The notes under the pieces were generated by a model. That model was given only the letters and a program-made list of their open reading frames with translations, made no database searches and was not told the origin of the DNA. A program made the translations under genes and the position numbers. 64,000 bases of DNA from Icerya purchasi. Taxonomy: Eukaryota; Arthropoda; Insecta; Hemiptera; Monophlebidae. Where the stretch lies: contig CM077116.1 in assembly GCA_039619475.1 (NCBI GenBank), positions 253,256,440 to 253,320,439 of the forward strand, given 5' to 3'. Below, piece by piece: positions 1-10,869 of this stretch; position 1 is the stretch's first letter, and each line of letters starts with the position of its first letter.

Positions 1-575
1 ACTATCAGCTGAAGTTGGCTGAACTACGGACTGATTTGAGGACGTTTCGGTCGTAGATGAATCTAAACATTTCTCATTGCTTCTATTATTATTAAGACCA
101 CGCCTTGCCTTGGTAGCGGGGAAAGTTATTAGGTTTGTATCAGTTTGTATTGTGCCTTTTGACCTATCGTCAGATTCTATAATAGCCGGCAGCGATGATG
201 GAATCGTTTCTTCCCTCTGTTGCACACGTTGCACTGTTGAAATTTATTTAGTTTAAGCACCTATATTTTCTTTATATACTAGACACCCTTTCCAGCCGGC
301 TGTGTGATTGCCACCACAATTTTTACATTTGCAAGGATCTGATTTTTCCTTTTTACATTGCTCTGCCAAGTATTTTCCACTACATTTAACACATCGAGGC
401 TGCCTAGCACAGTATTTGGCGGTATGATCAAGGGCTTGGCAACGTTTGCACTGTGGAATGACATTCTTTTTGCGCGGCGGTTCAACTGTTATCTTACAGT
501 GAAGAAGATGCGATAATTTGAAGATATCCTTATTATTTGCTTTGGAGTCTATAATTTCTGTGTATTTGCACTAAG
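1..575 (-). pseudogene. jockey-type gag fragment with three CCHC zinc knuckles
   Basis: One minus-strand frame is open from about 575 to a stop near 253 and encodes three successive zinc knuckles: CKRCQALDHTAKYC, CVKCSGKYLAEQC and CKNCGGNHTAGWKGC. This spacing is typical of the nucleic-acid-binding ORF1 protein of jockey-group LINEs, which coats the element RNA. No start codon is seen, so the N-terminal half is missing. Below the stop, from about 250 to the window edge, the same strand encodes a Ser/Thr/Gln-rich stretch that may be the rest of ORF1, so the stop is probably a mutation. The fragment directly abuts the RNase H end of the I0 element at about 576 and so comes from a different element. 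The family is fairly sure; the clade is inferred. Confidence 0.7.
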
Positions 576-2149
576 ACTGTCTGAGCATATTGAAGTTTTT
601 CTCTTACCATCTGACGTGTTCAGTATAAAGTCACAGGCTTTATCAACAGCAAGCAGCTCGGTAGTTAAAAGCCTCGGGAGAAAATTTAAATTTAAGTATC
701 AGATTATTACCCAAAATGAATGCAGCACCCACTCCTCTGCTAGTATCTCGAAATTTTTGTAAAGAGGAAGGATAATGAGATTCCCTTGTTTGTAAAAAAT
801 AAGAGTTGATCACTCGGTTCGGAAGATGATCTCTATTTAAGTCGCTGAAAAGATTTATATTTACGTCTATGTTAAATAAATTAATACAGTAAGTTAAACT
901 AAAATAACTGGATGCGAGCAGGGGAATAAGCGCTGCACGCTACGGAATATAGATATTGCCTTTTTTTTTTTAACAAATCGTCATTCATTGGAGATTTTCC
1001 TTATATTTTCTAATCTTAATGGATGCTGGTAATTACAATATTTATTTAAAAATCTGTCTGCCAGAAGTGATCTTCTTTATATGTAAGGGAAAGATCTTAG
1101 TCCCAATTTGAAGGTCTATAGAAGGAGCCGACCTAATATTTCCAGTTATAAGCCTCAGTCCAAAATTCTACAGAATATCTAATTTTCAGAGGAGTGATTT
1201 TAAGGCCGTGCACTATAATCGAATTTTATAAAGAAGACTTAAAGTTACAAAATCTCCTTCCCGAAAGGTATTGCTAATAGCCTTCAACGGATTAAATGTC
1301 CTGGCTGTCAGTTGTATTAACGATTGTATATGAACCTTCCGAGTTAATCTGGTATCCAAATATATACCCAAATATTTAGTCTGCTTAATAATTTTTCGAC
1401 TGTAGATTTTAATTTCAATGCTCTGTTGAGAATAATGTCTCAGAGTAAATAAAGTTACGTATAATTCAGATGGAGACAAATCCAAACCAATTTTTTAACA
1501 ACGCCTTGGAAAGCGTTTACGGAAAATTGATTATCTTGAATACATCCAAAAAGATTTTTCTGTTCGCTATATACCACAAAGTCATCATTGTATGATAAAA
1601 TAAATGATGTTGAAGATGGGTGAATAGAAAAGATTGTTACGATATAGATATTAAATGATAACGGGCTCAATATCGATACCTGAGGAAGGTTCCTGCATGC
1701 TATTCGGATACCAATCTGTTTGGAAACTGGGTTTAGAAAGTAGAGTGATCTCTTCATAAATAATCTACGTAAAATATTTGCTGTAAGGTTTGGAATTCTT
1801 ATCCTAATCAATTGTTCAAATAAAATATGAATAGAAACATTACCGAACGCCCCTTTAATATCTTGAAAGGTCGCCAGGAGGATGTTTTTATCGATAATAA
1901 ACGATCGATAAGTGTCATTTAAAAACTTTGTGATACAATCCAAGATACCTAAACCCGGACGAAACCCAAACATGTTATAAGGAAAAATATTATTACTCTC
2001 GAGCCATTTAAATGGTTCATCGTGACAAGTTCGAATGTTTTCCCTAAACAGAAAGTTAAGGAAATCGGCCTGTAAGAAGTTTCTAGCAAAAAGGGATTTC
2101 TTTGGCTCAAAAAATCGGATACACCAAAAATCGCCTCCAATCCTCAAGA
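576..2149 (-). pseudogene. 3' half of I-clade LINE 'I0': reverse transcriptase, thumb, RNase H
   Basis: Read on the minus strand from 2149, two frames together give RT motifs: SYRPISLTFCLGKTFE, then MFGFRPGLGILDC, a DIKGAF palm motif, and an active site read as SYNDDFVVY, where the family normally has an alanine before DD. The thumb follows at about 1485-1213 with YLGIYLDTRL. RNase H follows at about 747-576: GVGAAFIL, then after a one-base frameshift ELLAVDKACDF and SICSDSLSA, which carry the catalytic E and a D. RNase H after RT places it in the I clade. Several frameshifts and stops show it is dead. Its missing 5' half continues at 11,729-13,190, on the far side of element A. Confidence 0.75.
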
Positions 2150-2156
2150 ACTAAAC
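2150..2156. repeat. target-site duplication of element A, left copy (ACTAAAC)
   Basis: ACTAAAC at the left edge of element A recurs at 11,729-11,735 just after its A-run. Removing everything between the copies rejoins the minus-strand I0 coding sequence. Confidence 0.55.
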
Positions 2157-2183
2157 CTTATTGTAAAAGGTCATTAAAGAAAT

Positions 2184-2774
2184 GAATGTTCCAATCTCCA
2201 AGAGCCTCCTTCTTGCCGTAATTGCAAAGGAAGTCACAGTTCCTCGAACCGTCTCTGCCCAGAATGGCAAAGGCAAAAAGATATCAAGCGAATTATGGCT
2301 TTTGAAAATGTATCTTTTCAAGAAGCCGCTAAGCTTAAATCTTCCAGCGCTGTTACTCAGGCATTTACTTATGCTAATCGAGCCGCATCATCTACTCTCC
2401 CTTTGAATACTTCCAATGTAGCTTCCAAGGTATCTTCTCCTCCTCGTCCAAAATCCCCCACCTTCCATAAATTACCTAAGTCTAAACCTCATCCCAAACC
2501 TCTTCCTCAATTTCCAACTGTCACATCCTACTATACTCCTCCCTCAGTTGGATGGGCTCTGAATAGTTCTTCTCTCCCCAACCCTTCCTCACCTTCTGAA
2601 CACTCCACATCTTCTCACAGAAATTCTAACAACCTTTCTTCTGATATCTCTTCCAATATCTCCAGATTATCTACAGCAATTACGGAGCTCCTTTCTTCTT
2701 TTAACATAGTTTCTTCTGCTTCCTTTGTTGATAACCTTGCATCCTTCTTGTCCAACAATGTCCAGTTTAGTTAA
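2184..2774 (+). pseudogene. ORF1 (gag) C-terminal part of LINE A
   Basis: The frame is open from about 2178, just after an in-frame stop at 2175, to the stop at 2772-2774. It begins inside a zinc knuckle (CRNCKGSHSSSNRLC) followed by PEWQRQKDIKRIMAFENVSF (20 residues), the usual junction between knuckles and tail in I/jockey gag proteins, where an ENVSF-EA motif marks the start of the tail. The rest, about 155 residues, is rich in Ser, Pro, Asn and Thr and probably disordered. The protein would bind element RNA. The N-terminal two thirds were lost by 5' truncation. ORF2 starts 114 bp downstream across a pyrimidine-rich spacer. Confidence 0.75.
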
Positions 2775-2888
2775 ATTAACTTCTCTCTTTACACTTTTCT
2801 TAGCCAAATTTTTCATTGGCCCTCCTTACATAATCTTCCATCTCTTTCGTTTTCTTCTTCTTTTTCTTCCTTTTTTCTTATCTTATAA

Positions 2889-5800
2889 ATGACGCCTGTA
2901 CTTAATATTATTCAATGGAACTGCCGTAGCATCCGGGCGAATAAGGCAGCCTTAGAAGGCTTGCTAAATTTACATAATATAAGTATAGCGTTGTTGTCTG
3001 AAACATGGCTTCCGAAATCATCAACTTTTTCAATTAGGGGTTTTCATGTAATTAGATCAGATCGCGAAGATGGTTATGGTGGTGCAGCTATCCTCATTAG
3101 GTTCGGCATTCCATTTTCTTCCCACAATTTAGACATCCCAGGTGGCTCTAGTCCTTCTTCCTCTCCCAACTTTGTTCATATTTCTATCTCACACACATTC
3201 GCTAATATTTCTCATCCCCTTCATCTTGTATCTGTCTACATTCCTCCCCTGTGTAACCTAAAGGATCTTTCTCTTTCCTCCCTTCTTTACTCCTTACCTC
3301 ACCCATTTATCATAGGCGGGGATTGGAACGCCTGTTCTCCCGCCTGGTGTAGTTCGTCACTAAATAGAAATGGTTCCTTCCTTCAAACTCTACTCTCAAA
3401 CTACAACCTTGTGGTTCTCAACGACGGCTCTCCTACATATTTCAAAAACCAAAATTCCTACAGTTCTATAGACTTAACTTTCTCCTCTCCTAATTTAAGC
3501 CTGAAATGTGCATGGAATACCCTTGATGGAACCTTTGGTAGTGACCATGTTCCTATCATTGTGTCCGTTCATGGGACTTCCTCCTCTCATGTAAAAAAAG
3601 AATCCCGTTCTCCTAGTTGGAACATTTCAAAGGTTAATTGGTCTGATTTTCGTTCGTTCCTGGATTCCTCTTCCTACAGATTTGATCCTAACTTAGATGT
3701 TACGCCTCAGTATGAAAACTTCGTTCAGTTAATATCATCAGCTTTAGATTTGTCTTCTCCTCCACAAAAATCTCCTTCTGGGAGCATCAGGCGATCCTAC
3801 GCCTCGTCCTTATAGTGGAATGCGGAATGTTCAATTGCACACCAAGCCAGTGTATCCACGTTTCGTATTTTTCGAGCAGCTCCTTCTCTGGAAAACTTCC
3901 TAGCTCACAAAAGAGCTAATGCCAAATTCCGATTTACTCTCAAAAAGGTTAAAAAGGCGTCTTGGGCTGCTTTCTGTTCCTCCTTTTCTAGATCTACTCC
4001 TCTCTCACAAATCTGGAGGTTGGCTAAGGCTTTCCGAAACCCTCAGTCCTTAAATCCCTTTACTTCCGGCGTTTCGGAGAACAAGCTAGCTGCTTTCTTT
4101 GATTGTGTTGCTCCGCCCTATGTTCCTAACTTTGATGAATTTGACCTTTCTATTTCTGCCGCAAGCCATTCTGAGCATTTTCTAACTTTTCCGTTCACTT
4201 TTAATGAATTATTATCAGCGTTCCCGAAAAATCCTAACTCTTCTCCAGGGATAGATGGATTATCTTATATTGTTCTTAAGAATCTTCCTGAATATTATCT
4301 TAAAATACTCTTAAATCTATTTAACTCTATTCTCCATCTAGGTTCCGCTCCTCCGTCATGGAAATCCTTTATCATCGTTCCCATCCCCAAGGGTATTAAT
4401 TCCTCGTCCTTCCGTTGCATTTCTCTTGCAAGTTGTCTGAGGAAACTTTTCGAATCCATGTTGAACCGGCGGCTGGTTTGGTGGCTGGAAAACAATGATG
4501 TCTTGCCTAACAACATGTATGGTTTTCGTTCTGGTCGAGGTCCTACTGATTGTGTTTCTTTCTTCTTGTCCCACATCTATAAATCGTTTATCCAAAAAAA
4601 TTATACCCTAGCTACCTTTGTTGATATTTATAGTGCCTTTGACAGCGTCCACCTTCCAACTCTTAAGAGCAGAATTTTATCTATTAATTTACCTTCTCAC
4701 TTCACATCCTTAATCATGAGTCTTTTCCTAAGTAGAACTGTTACTCTAAGATTTCCTTCCTTTTCAGAGTCACGAAAGGTTTTTCGAGGCCTCCCGCAAG
4801 GTTCCTGTCTTAGTCCTACGCTCTTCAATATTTATTCTCTTGGTGTCGCCTCTCTTAATCTACCTTCTACTTCCTTATTTTTTGCAGATGACATTCTACT
4901 TTTTTCAACTGCTCCTAGCATTCTAAATGCTTGCAATAACATGCAAGAATCCGTGTACATTCTGCAGAGTTCTCTTTCTCAAATCCATCTATATATCTCT
5001 CCTCCAAAATCTTCATGCATTGTTTTCACATTTCGTTCCTATAATCCTGAGTCAATCAACATAAATATCGACAATACACCTATACCTGTTGTTTCCTCCT
5101 TCCGCTACTTAGGAATCTTTCTGAACAGTCGTTTATCCTTTACTGAGCATATTAATTACCTCCATTCGTCTACTCTGGACCTTTGAATATCTTAAAGTCT
5201 TTATCTTCTTCCCATTGGGAAGGTGATCCCATGATACTTCTTATGCTCTACAAATCCATTGTTCGATCCAAACTTGATTTCTGTTGTTTTCTGTATGGTA
5301 CTGCTGCTCGTTCTCCCCTAGCTAAATTAGATTTAGTTCAGAATGCAGCCCTGCGCTTATGTCTAGGAGTCTTAAAATCCACGCCTATTCCTGCGATTTT
5401 AGCAGAGGCTAATGTGGCTCCTTTATCCATTCGTAGATCCTATCTCGCGTATCGGTTCCTTATTAAACGTCTACATATTTACCCAAACAATCTTGTCCCT
5501 GCATATTCTTCTCTCTTGCAAGATTGGCGTTTTTCCTCTAATAAGGTTCCCATTCTCTGCCACATTGCCTCGCGTCTTATTAAGTTTTCGCCCTTCATCC
5601 TAACTTTCGATAAACTTCCATTTTTCCAGTTTGAGATATTAAATGTTATTCCTTCTCCTAATCTTTTTTCTTTGCCTTCTTATGTAAAATATCTCCCTGC
5701 TCATGCAACAGTTTATGAATTTAACCAGGCAGTTTCATCATTCTTTGCTAACCATACCCTAATTTTTACGGATGGGTCCAAAATGGCACACGGAGTGGGT

Positions 5801-6574
5801 GCATCTATCTACATTCCTGCTCTTAACCATTCCAGCCTGTTCAAAATTCCTTCATTTTGTTCAATTTATTATGCGGAGACATTGGCATTACTACGTGCCA
5901 TTGAGCTCATTCCATCTTTTCCTCAATGTAAAATGTTCCTCCTAATTTCTGATTGCAAAAGCGCCCTTCAGTGTATATCCTCTCCATATGTTCCTTCCTA
6001 CTCTGATCCTATTATTCTGCGCATCCGATCACTGATTTTCAGCCTTTGCAAATTGCACTCATTAACCATCGACTTTCTTTGGATTCCTGGTCATGCCGGA
6101 GTTGCGGGCAACGAAAAGGCGGATTATCTTGCTCGTTCGGCTATTTCTTCTGGGCGGCCAGTCGGATGGATTCCTTCTCATGAATTATTAAATATAGCAA
6201 AAAGTATCCAAAAGGCTAATTGGAAATCTTTTTATAAATCATCGTTCTCCAGTCCTAATTCACAATATTTTTCCATTCACCCTAATCCACCTACTCAACC
6301 ATGGTATCTACATTTTCCGCACCTTCCCCGACTCATCATATCTGCTATCTATCGTCTTCGATCTGGTCACAGTCGACTTCCTGCTTCATTGTATCGTTTC
6401 TCCATAGTGTCCTCTCCTATTTGTCCGCTGTGTATCGATAACACAGTCGTATGTGACTCTGATCATGTATTCTTTGAATGCTCCTCTTTATCATCGGAAA
6501 GGGCAGCTCTATACGCGGAGCTTCTCTCACATGATGTTCCAACTCCATATTGTGTGTCCTTTATTCTCTCATTT
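2889..6574 (+). pseudogene. ORF2 of LINE A: endonuclease, RT, RNase H, zinc finger
   Basis: The ATG at 2889 begins an APE-type endonuclease: NIIQWNCRSIRANK, LLSETWLP, GGDWNACSPAW and GSDHVPIIVSVHG. A TAG at 3813-3815 interrupts the linker; the homologous B copy at 54.7 kb reads SLWWNEEC where A reads SL-stop-WNAEC, so a Trp codon was lost. RT follows in the same frame: YGFRSGRGPTDC, ATFVDIYSAFDSVH, GLPQGSCLSPTLFN and the active site FADDILLFS. A frameshift near 5184 moves the thumb and RNase H to another frame: FTDGSK, YYAETLALLRAIEL, LISDCKSAL, IPGHAGVAGNEKADYLAR. The RNase H residues look complete. A C-terminal CPLC...H..FEC finger is present. The last codons are cut by element C at about 6570 and the sequence resumes at 10,870. 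Confidence 0.88.
6570..6574. repeat. target-site duplication of element C, left copy (CATTT)
   Basis: CATTT lies at the A-coding/C-tail junction and recurs at 10,865-10,869. The exact end is blurred by the adjoining T-run. The uninterrupted A copy near 44,500 reads straight across this point (TTATTCTCT then ACAGTC), which acts as an empty-site control. Confidence 0.6.
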
Positions 6575-6599
6575 TTTTTTTTTTTTTTTTTTTTTTTTT

Positions 6600-6660
6600 G
6601 TTTGAAATAAGTTGTGGGTCTCACAGGGCAAATATGCCCGTTGTGTGAGTGCCCGACACT
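6600..6660 (-). promoter_or_regulatory. conserved 3' UTR stem-loop of LINE C
   Basis: On the minus strand the sequence just before the A-tail can fold: GGGC and GCCC pair around a 6-base AT loop, an outer CTCACA pairs with TGTGAG, and GGGC/GACCC lies outside. The copy at 22,441-22,483 keeps the outer stem while the inner stem has changed. Some LINE reverse transcriptases recognise a 3' UTR stem-loop when priming; that role is inferred here. Confidence 0.5.
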
Positions 6661-6970
6661 CTTATTAACGTTTATTCAAAAAAAAATATATACAATATAA
6701 AAATTATAATTAACTTAACTTATTCTATAATCATAATATTAGTACTCTAGCGTTAAGATTAAGTATAAATATATATACGCATGCAACTACGTAACACGCC
6801 CCGTAATACGTATCTGTACATTATTACATGCCGACAGCTCAATATTTAAAATAGGAAACATAATCTTCTTTACGACTTAATGTCCGGTAAAGACACTAGG
6901 AAGTCAAAAACAAAAACGTAAAAAGAAAGGAGCATTAAAAGGTAGAGAGATTCAGAACGTAGCTTGTTGT

Positions 6971-9967
6971 TTAATCTTTGCACCATTCCTTTAACCAATT
7001 TTCCACCTCCTTTTTCCACATACCAATTCTTTTTTCCTCTAATATATGATTCGGGATTGTACTTATTAATTTAATTAAAACCGAATTATCCGTATTATCA
7101 ATTCGCAGATTTACCTCACGAGGATAGATGTAGTATGTATTACTTTGGTTTCTTGTCAATCTAGTTTTTTGCCTAGATGGTAATTTTATATTATTGACGT
7201 TAAATTCTAGTAGTCTGTAATAGTAATAGTACATCTTGGGGGACATTTCATTGTTTTCCTTCCACCATGTTGATCCAGGGACGTTTTGCTTCCAATGAGG
7301 AAGTATGAGTTTCAAACACCTCTTCTGTATTTTACTTATTTTATTTATTTCAGTTTTCTTAGCCTCGCCCCATATTTGGATTCCATATAAAATTCTAGAC
7401 ATTATAATTGAGTTATAGTATATACGTAGTGTTTGATATGATAGTACCTGCTTTATTTTATATAAAGCTGGAATTGTCTGTCTTATTTTTGAGTTTAAAC
7501 TTAAAATGTGTTTTTTCCAATTCAGGGATTTATCTATATATACACCTAAATATTTAAAGTCATTTACGTTTTCTAACGGTGTACAAGGACATAAATGGGT
7601 GTTGATATTTACATGAAGCTCATGAATGCAATTGTTACTGTGGAGGATAATTCGCGGATCGCGTATTTTATATTTAGAACTATTCCGAATGTGTAATACT
7701 TTTGATTTATTTATGTTTATACATAACTTTCTATCATGTGCCCATTTACTAAAATTATCTACATCATCTTGTAGTAATTTTTCCGCCATCTCAAAATTGT
7801 TGTGCTCGATTAACAAAGCAATATCATCAGCAAAAACATATACCTTTGCATTTTTAATATGTTTGTGTAACGAGTTGGTATAAATAAGAAAAAGAATCGG
7901 GGCCAATATGGTACCCTGACCTACTCCATAATGAATATTTTTTTCATTACTTATATTCCCTGCAATTTTGACCATACTTTTCCTATTTGTTATATAATTC
8001 TTAAACCACTCAAGTTGATTGTTTTTAATGCCTAGATTTTCTAAATCATTGATCAGTAATTCATGATCAACTAAATCAAACGCTTTGGATAGGTCAATAA
8101 ATGAAATTAAAAATTGGTTCCCCATCGACAATCCCATATTTATCCTATTTACAATTGTTCTCAATAATGTTATCGTGGATCTTTTTCTTCTAAAACCGTG
8201 TTGGTTTTCGTAGAGTAGATTGTTTTTTTCCAGATAATTTCTTAAGTGTTTATCAATGTAGTGTTCTAAAATTTTAGTTATCACAGTTGTTATTGTTATT
8301 GGACGGTAATTTTCATACTGATTCTTCATTCCTTTTTTACATATTGGTCTAACAATACCTCTTTTAAGCCCATCAGGAGTAATAGCTTCCTTTATAGAAT
8401 AGTTAACCATGTTAGTCAAAATAGGAACAAAAATATTTAAGTTTTGTTTTATATCTTTAACCCTAATTTCATCCCATCCAGGTGCCTTATAAACTTTTAG
8501 ATCATTAATTATTGCTTCTATTTGGTATTTATTTGCTGGCGGTATAAAAAAGGAAGAATAAATACGGTTATCAAAATTCGAATTCAATAACTGAATGTGA
8601 CATTCGTGTCTATGATGTTCCACTGAACATGTAAAATAATCACTAAATTGTTCAGCAACTGATGCAGTATTTCCAAAATGTTTAACGATGAAATCATCGA
8701 TTGATGTTTTATTGTTTTTATTAACAATATTGTTAATTACATTCCATACTTTTTTACAATCATTGTTTGCTTTAACTATTTGACTCCGATAATAATTCTG
8801 TTTCGCATTCCTTATTTCAGTTGTAACCATATTTCGATATTTTCTAAATAAGTTTTTATATCGAATATTGGTTCTATTCCCTTTACCAAGTTTAAAGTAC
8901 TGATCTCTGATTTTCATAAAATTGATTATTTTTCGACTCATCCATTCATTTTTAGGACAGTATCTAGTCACCTTTTTACTCTGCGGTACTTCTATTTTGC
9001 ATTCTTTGTAAAGGCCTTTAAAAACTGAATGTATATTATCATATATATTTCCTGACGTTGTAGCGCACCTTACCTCATTCCAGTTATGATTAATTATCTT
9101 ATTATGCAATCTCTTTTCATCGAAAACATATTTCAAAGGGTTACTAATAGATTGAAAACTCCGGTTTGAGATACTAAATGCACAACAAATGATGTAATGA
9201 TCTGATATTTTCGAGTGAATAATTCCCGAAGTAATATCATTTGTATTATACTTAATAAATATGTTGTCTATACATGACTGAGTACTTCTATCAATCCGTT
9301 CTTCTTCTCTCGTAATTCCATTTATTAACTGTATTCCTCCTGACCCATAAATTACGTTTAAAAAATTCTCAGCCTGTACATTACGAATAGATAAATCAAT
9401 ATTAAAATCACCACAAATCAGGAAATTATCTTTATTGCTTAATTTTTTTAAGAGTGAAGCGGTTTCGTTTATAAATTCGCCTACGTTTTTACTCGGTGAT
9501 CTGTACATAGCAATTAAGCGTAAAGGGTTGTTTTTGCAAATCTCTATATCTGTCATCACCAGGTCCATACTTGGTCTATTATTAACCTCCCGAACGTGAT
9601 ATTTAAACTTATTATTTATAAACACAAGTATTCCTCCATTAAACCCTATAGGTCTTTATAGTCCAATATTCGTGAATCCAGTTATACTATATAGATTTAA
9701 TTCATCCTTACTTATATTAATTTCAGTTAATATGATGACACTTAAAGATGACCTGTGAATGTAAGTTATAAATTCATCCCAGTTACGTCTCAGGGTTCTT
9801 ATGTTTAAGTGCAACACATGAAAAAGCTCCGTATTAATTTGTAGTGAATTATTTACATTTAGTATGCTGTTTACATTGTCAGTCCATTTTTTGATATTAA
9901 TATAATTGTTGCAATTTTGTTTACTGCGATATTGAATTAGAGAAGTCATATTTGAGAAGAGAATCAA
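6971..9967 (-). pseudogene. ORF2 of LINE C: APE endonuclease and reverse transcriptase
   Basis: The frame runs from a TTG at 9967 (first ATG about 18 bp inside) to the stop at 6971, interrupted only by a TAA at 9656-9658; both sides are in the same frame. Endonuclease: FHVLHLNIRTLRRN, IILTEINIS, GFNGGILVFI, LIAMYRSPS, ICGDFNIDLS and SKISDHYIICC. RT: YRPITITTVITKILE, HGFRRKRSTITL, SFIDLSKAFDLVDH, GVGQGTILAPILFLIYTN and active site FADDIALLI, then FKYLGVYIDKSLNW. There is no RNase H or terminal CCHC. The C-terminus ends in a basic, tryptophan-rich segment (WKKEVENWLKEW). Apart from the one stop, all catalytic motifs look intact. It would encode the nicking and target-primed reverse transcription enzyme of the element. 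Confidence 0.9.
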
Positions 9968-9976
9968 AAGCTATTA

Positions 9977-10867
9977 TTACTGGAAAAGATATTTTTTTTT
10001 TTTTTCTTCTTTCTCTTTTTTGCAAAATTGAATTATAGACGACAATAGTGTAACGTTAAAGTACGGTATAGAGGAAAAGAATTGATCATATTTCGACAAA
10101 TATTGAGCTATCACAGATTGTATTCGGAAAACGGTTATCGATGTTGCACTACTAATCGCCAAAATTATCAGTAATTGGACTAGGATATTAATATACCGAT
10201 ATTTACTCGTATATAAGACAGAATATCTAGTATACACATATAAACACACCCACATTATATAGACACAATCACACTTCCGCACACTCACTGACAAATTACA
10301 ATTGAATGCTCTGTACACTATATACATAGAAAAAATCGATTTAATTTTATCGCAATGGAGTGCATCTAAAATAAAACAGAAGAAGGAAATAGTGAATAGC
10401 AACAAATTAACCACCACCGCACGAAGCCCCTTACAATAAAGATACGACTCCGGCCAAGCGACAGTTGCACTTTCTGACACTACACGCTCACGGTTCTCTC
10501 TCACGTCAACAACATTCGATTTTAAACGTCTGAACTTTCTTTCCGTATCTGCATCATACAACAAAGAACAAAAACACACTATTTCGCATCGACCAACTGA
10601 CAGACATACCTCATCGACTCTAGAGTACCACTGAACCGTTCTACACCAACTGAACTCACAGACAAACTTATAAACATCAGCATACATTACGCACACTTCC
10701 CATCGCACACATACCATGACACACTGCACTTTTACAGAGATCTCGGATTTCCTCTTATCATCTTCACGCATATACACTCCCTTAACCACATTGCCCAGCC
10801 GACGCCGTAGATCGACACAATACACGCGCACCACATTCATTCCTGCACACACGAAAACTAACAACAT
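9977..10867 (-). CDS. possible ORF1 of LINE C, 296 codons, unrecognised protein
   Basis: This open frame spans the whole region between the 5' end of C and ORF2, and stops 10 bp before the ORF2 frame opens. Its first ATG includes the CAT of the target duplication, so it is not an element-encoded start; the next Met (codon 10, GMNVVRVYC) is internal. The translation is rich in Val, Cys, Tyr and Arg. It has two hydrophobic stretches (VVNLLLFTISFFCFILDAL and LLIILAISSATSITVF) and a Lys/Glu tail. There is no zinc knuckle or RNA-recognition motif. The minus strand here is GT-rich, which lowers stop frequency, so a chance ORF is possible. Position and length argue for ORF1; composition argues against. 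Confidence 0.3.
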   Translation of the reverse strand: MLLVFVCAGMNVVRVYCVDLRRRLGNVVKGVYMREDDKRKSEISVKVQCVMVCVRWEVCVMYADVYKFVCEFSWCRTVQWYSRVDEVCLSVGRCEIVCFCSLLYDADTERKFRRLKSNVVDVRENRERVVSESATVAWPESYLYCKGLRAVVVNLLLFTISFFCFILDALHCDKIKSIFSMYIVYRAFNCNLSVSVRKCDCVYIMWVCLYVYTRYSVLYTSKYRYINILVQLLIILAISSATSITVFRIQSVIAQYLSKYDQFFSSIPYFNVTLLSSIIQFCKKEKEEKKKKYLFQ

Positions 10868-10869
10868 TT
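10865..10869. repeat. target-site duplication of element C, right copy (CATTT)
   Basis: Matches CATTT at 6570-6574. Directly to its right the A element resumes with ACAGTCAACG, matching ACAGTCACCG in the uninterrupted copy near 44,520. Confidence 0.6.

Larger units (their letters stand above)
6575..10864 (-). mobile_element. near full-length LINE 'C' (jockey/CR1-group, no RNase H) inserted in A
   Basis: A 4,290-bp minus-strand element. Its A-tail is the T-run at 6575-6599. A hairpin-bearing 3' UTR runs to about 6970, ORF2 lies at 6971-9967, and a 296-codon ORF fills 9977-10,867. Both ends are fixed by CATTT and by comparison with the uninterrupted A copy at 44.5 kb, so the 5' end is probably complete. 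ORF2 has a single nonsense codon in about 1000 codons, which makes C the youngest large element here. ORF2 has endonuclease and RT but no RNase H. This fits jockey, CR1, Daphne-like or related clades, and I cannot choose among them by eye. A 5'-truncated second copy lies at 22,411-23,597. Confidence 0.85.
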
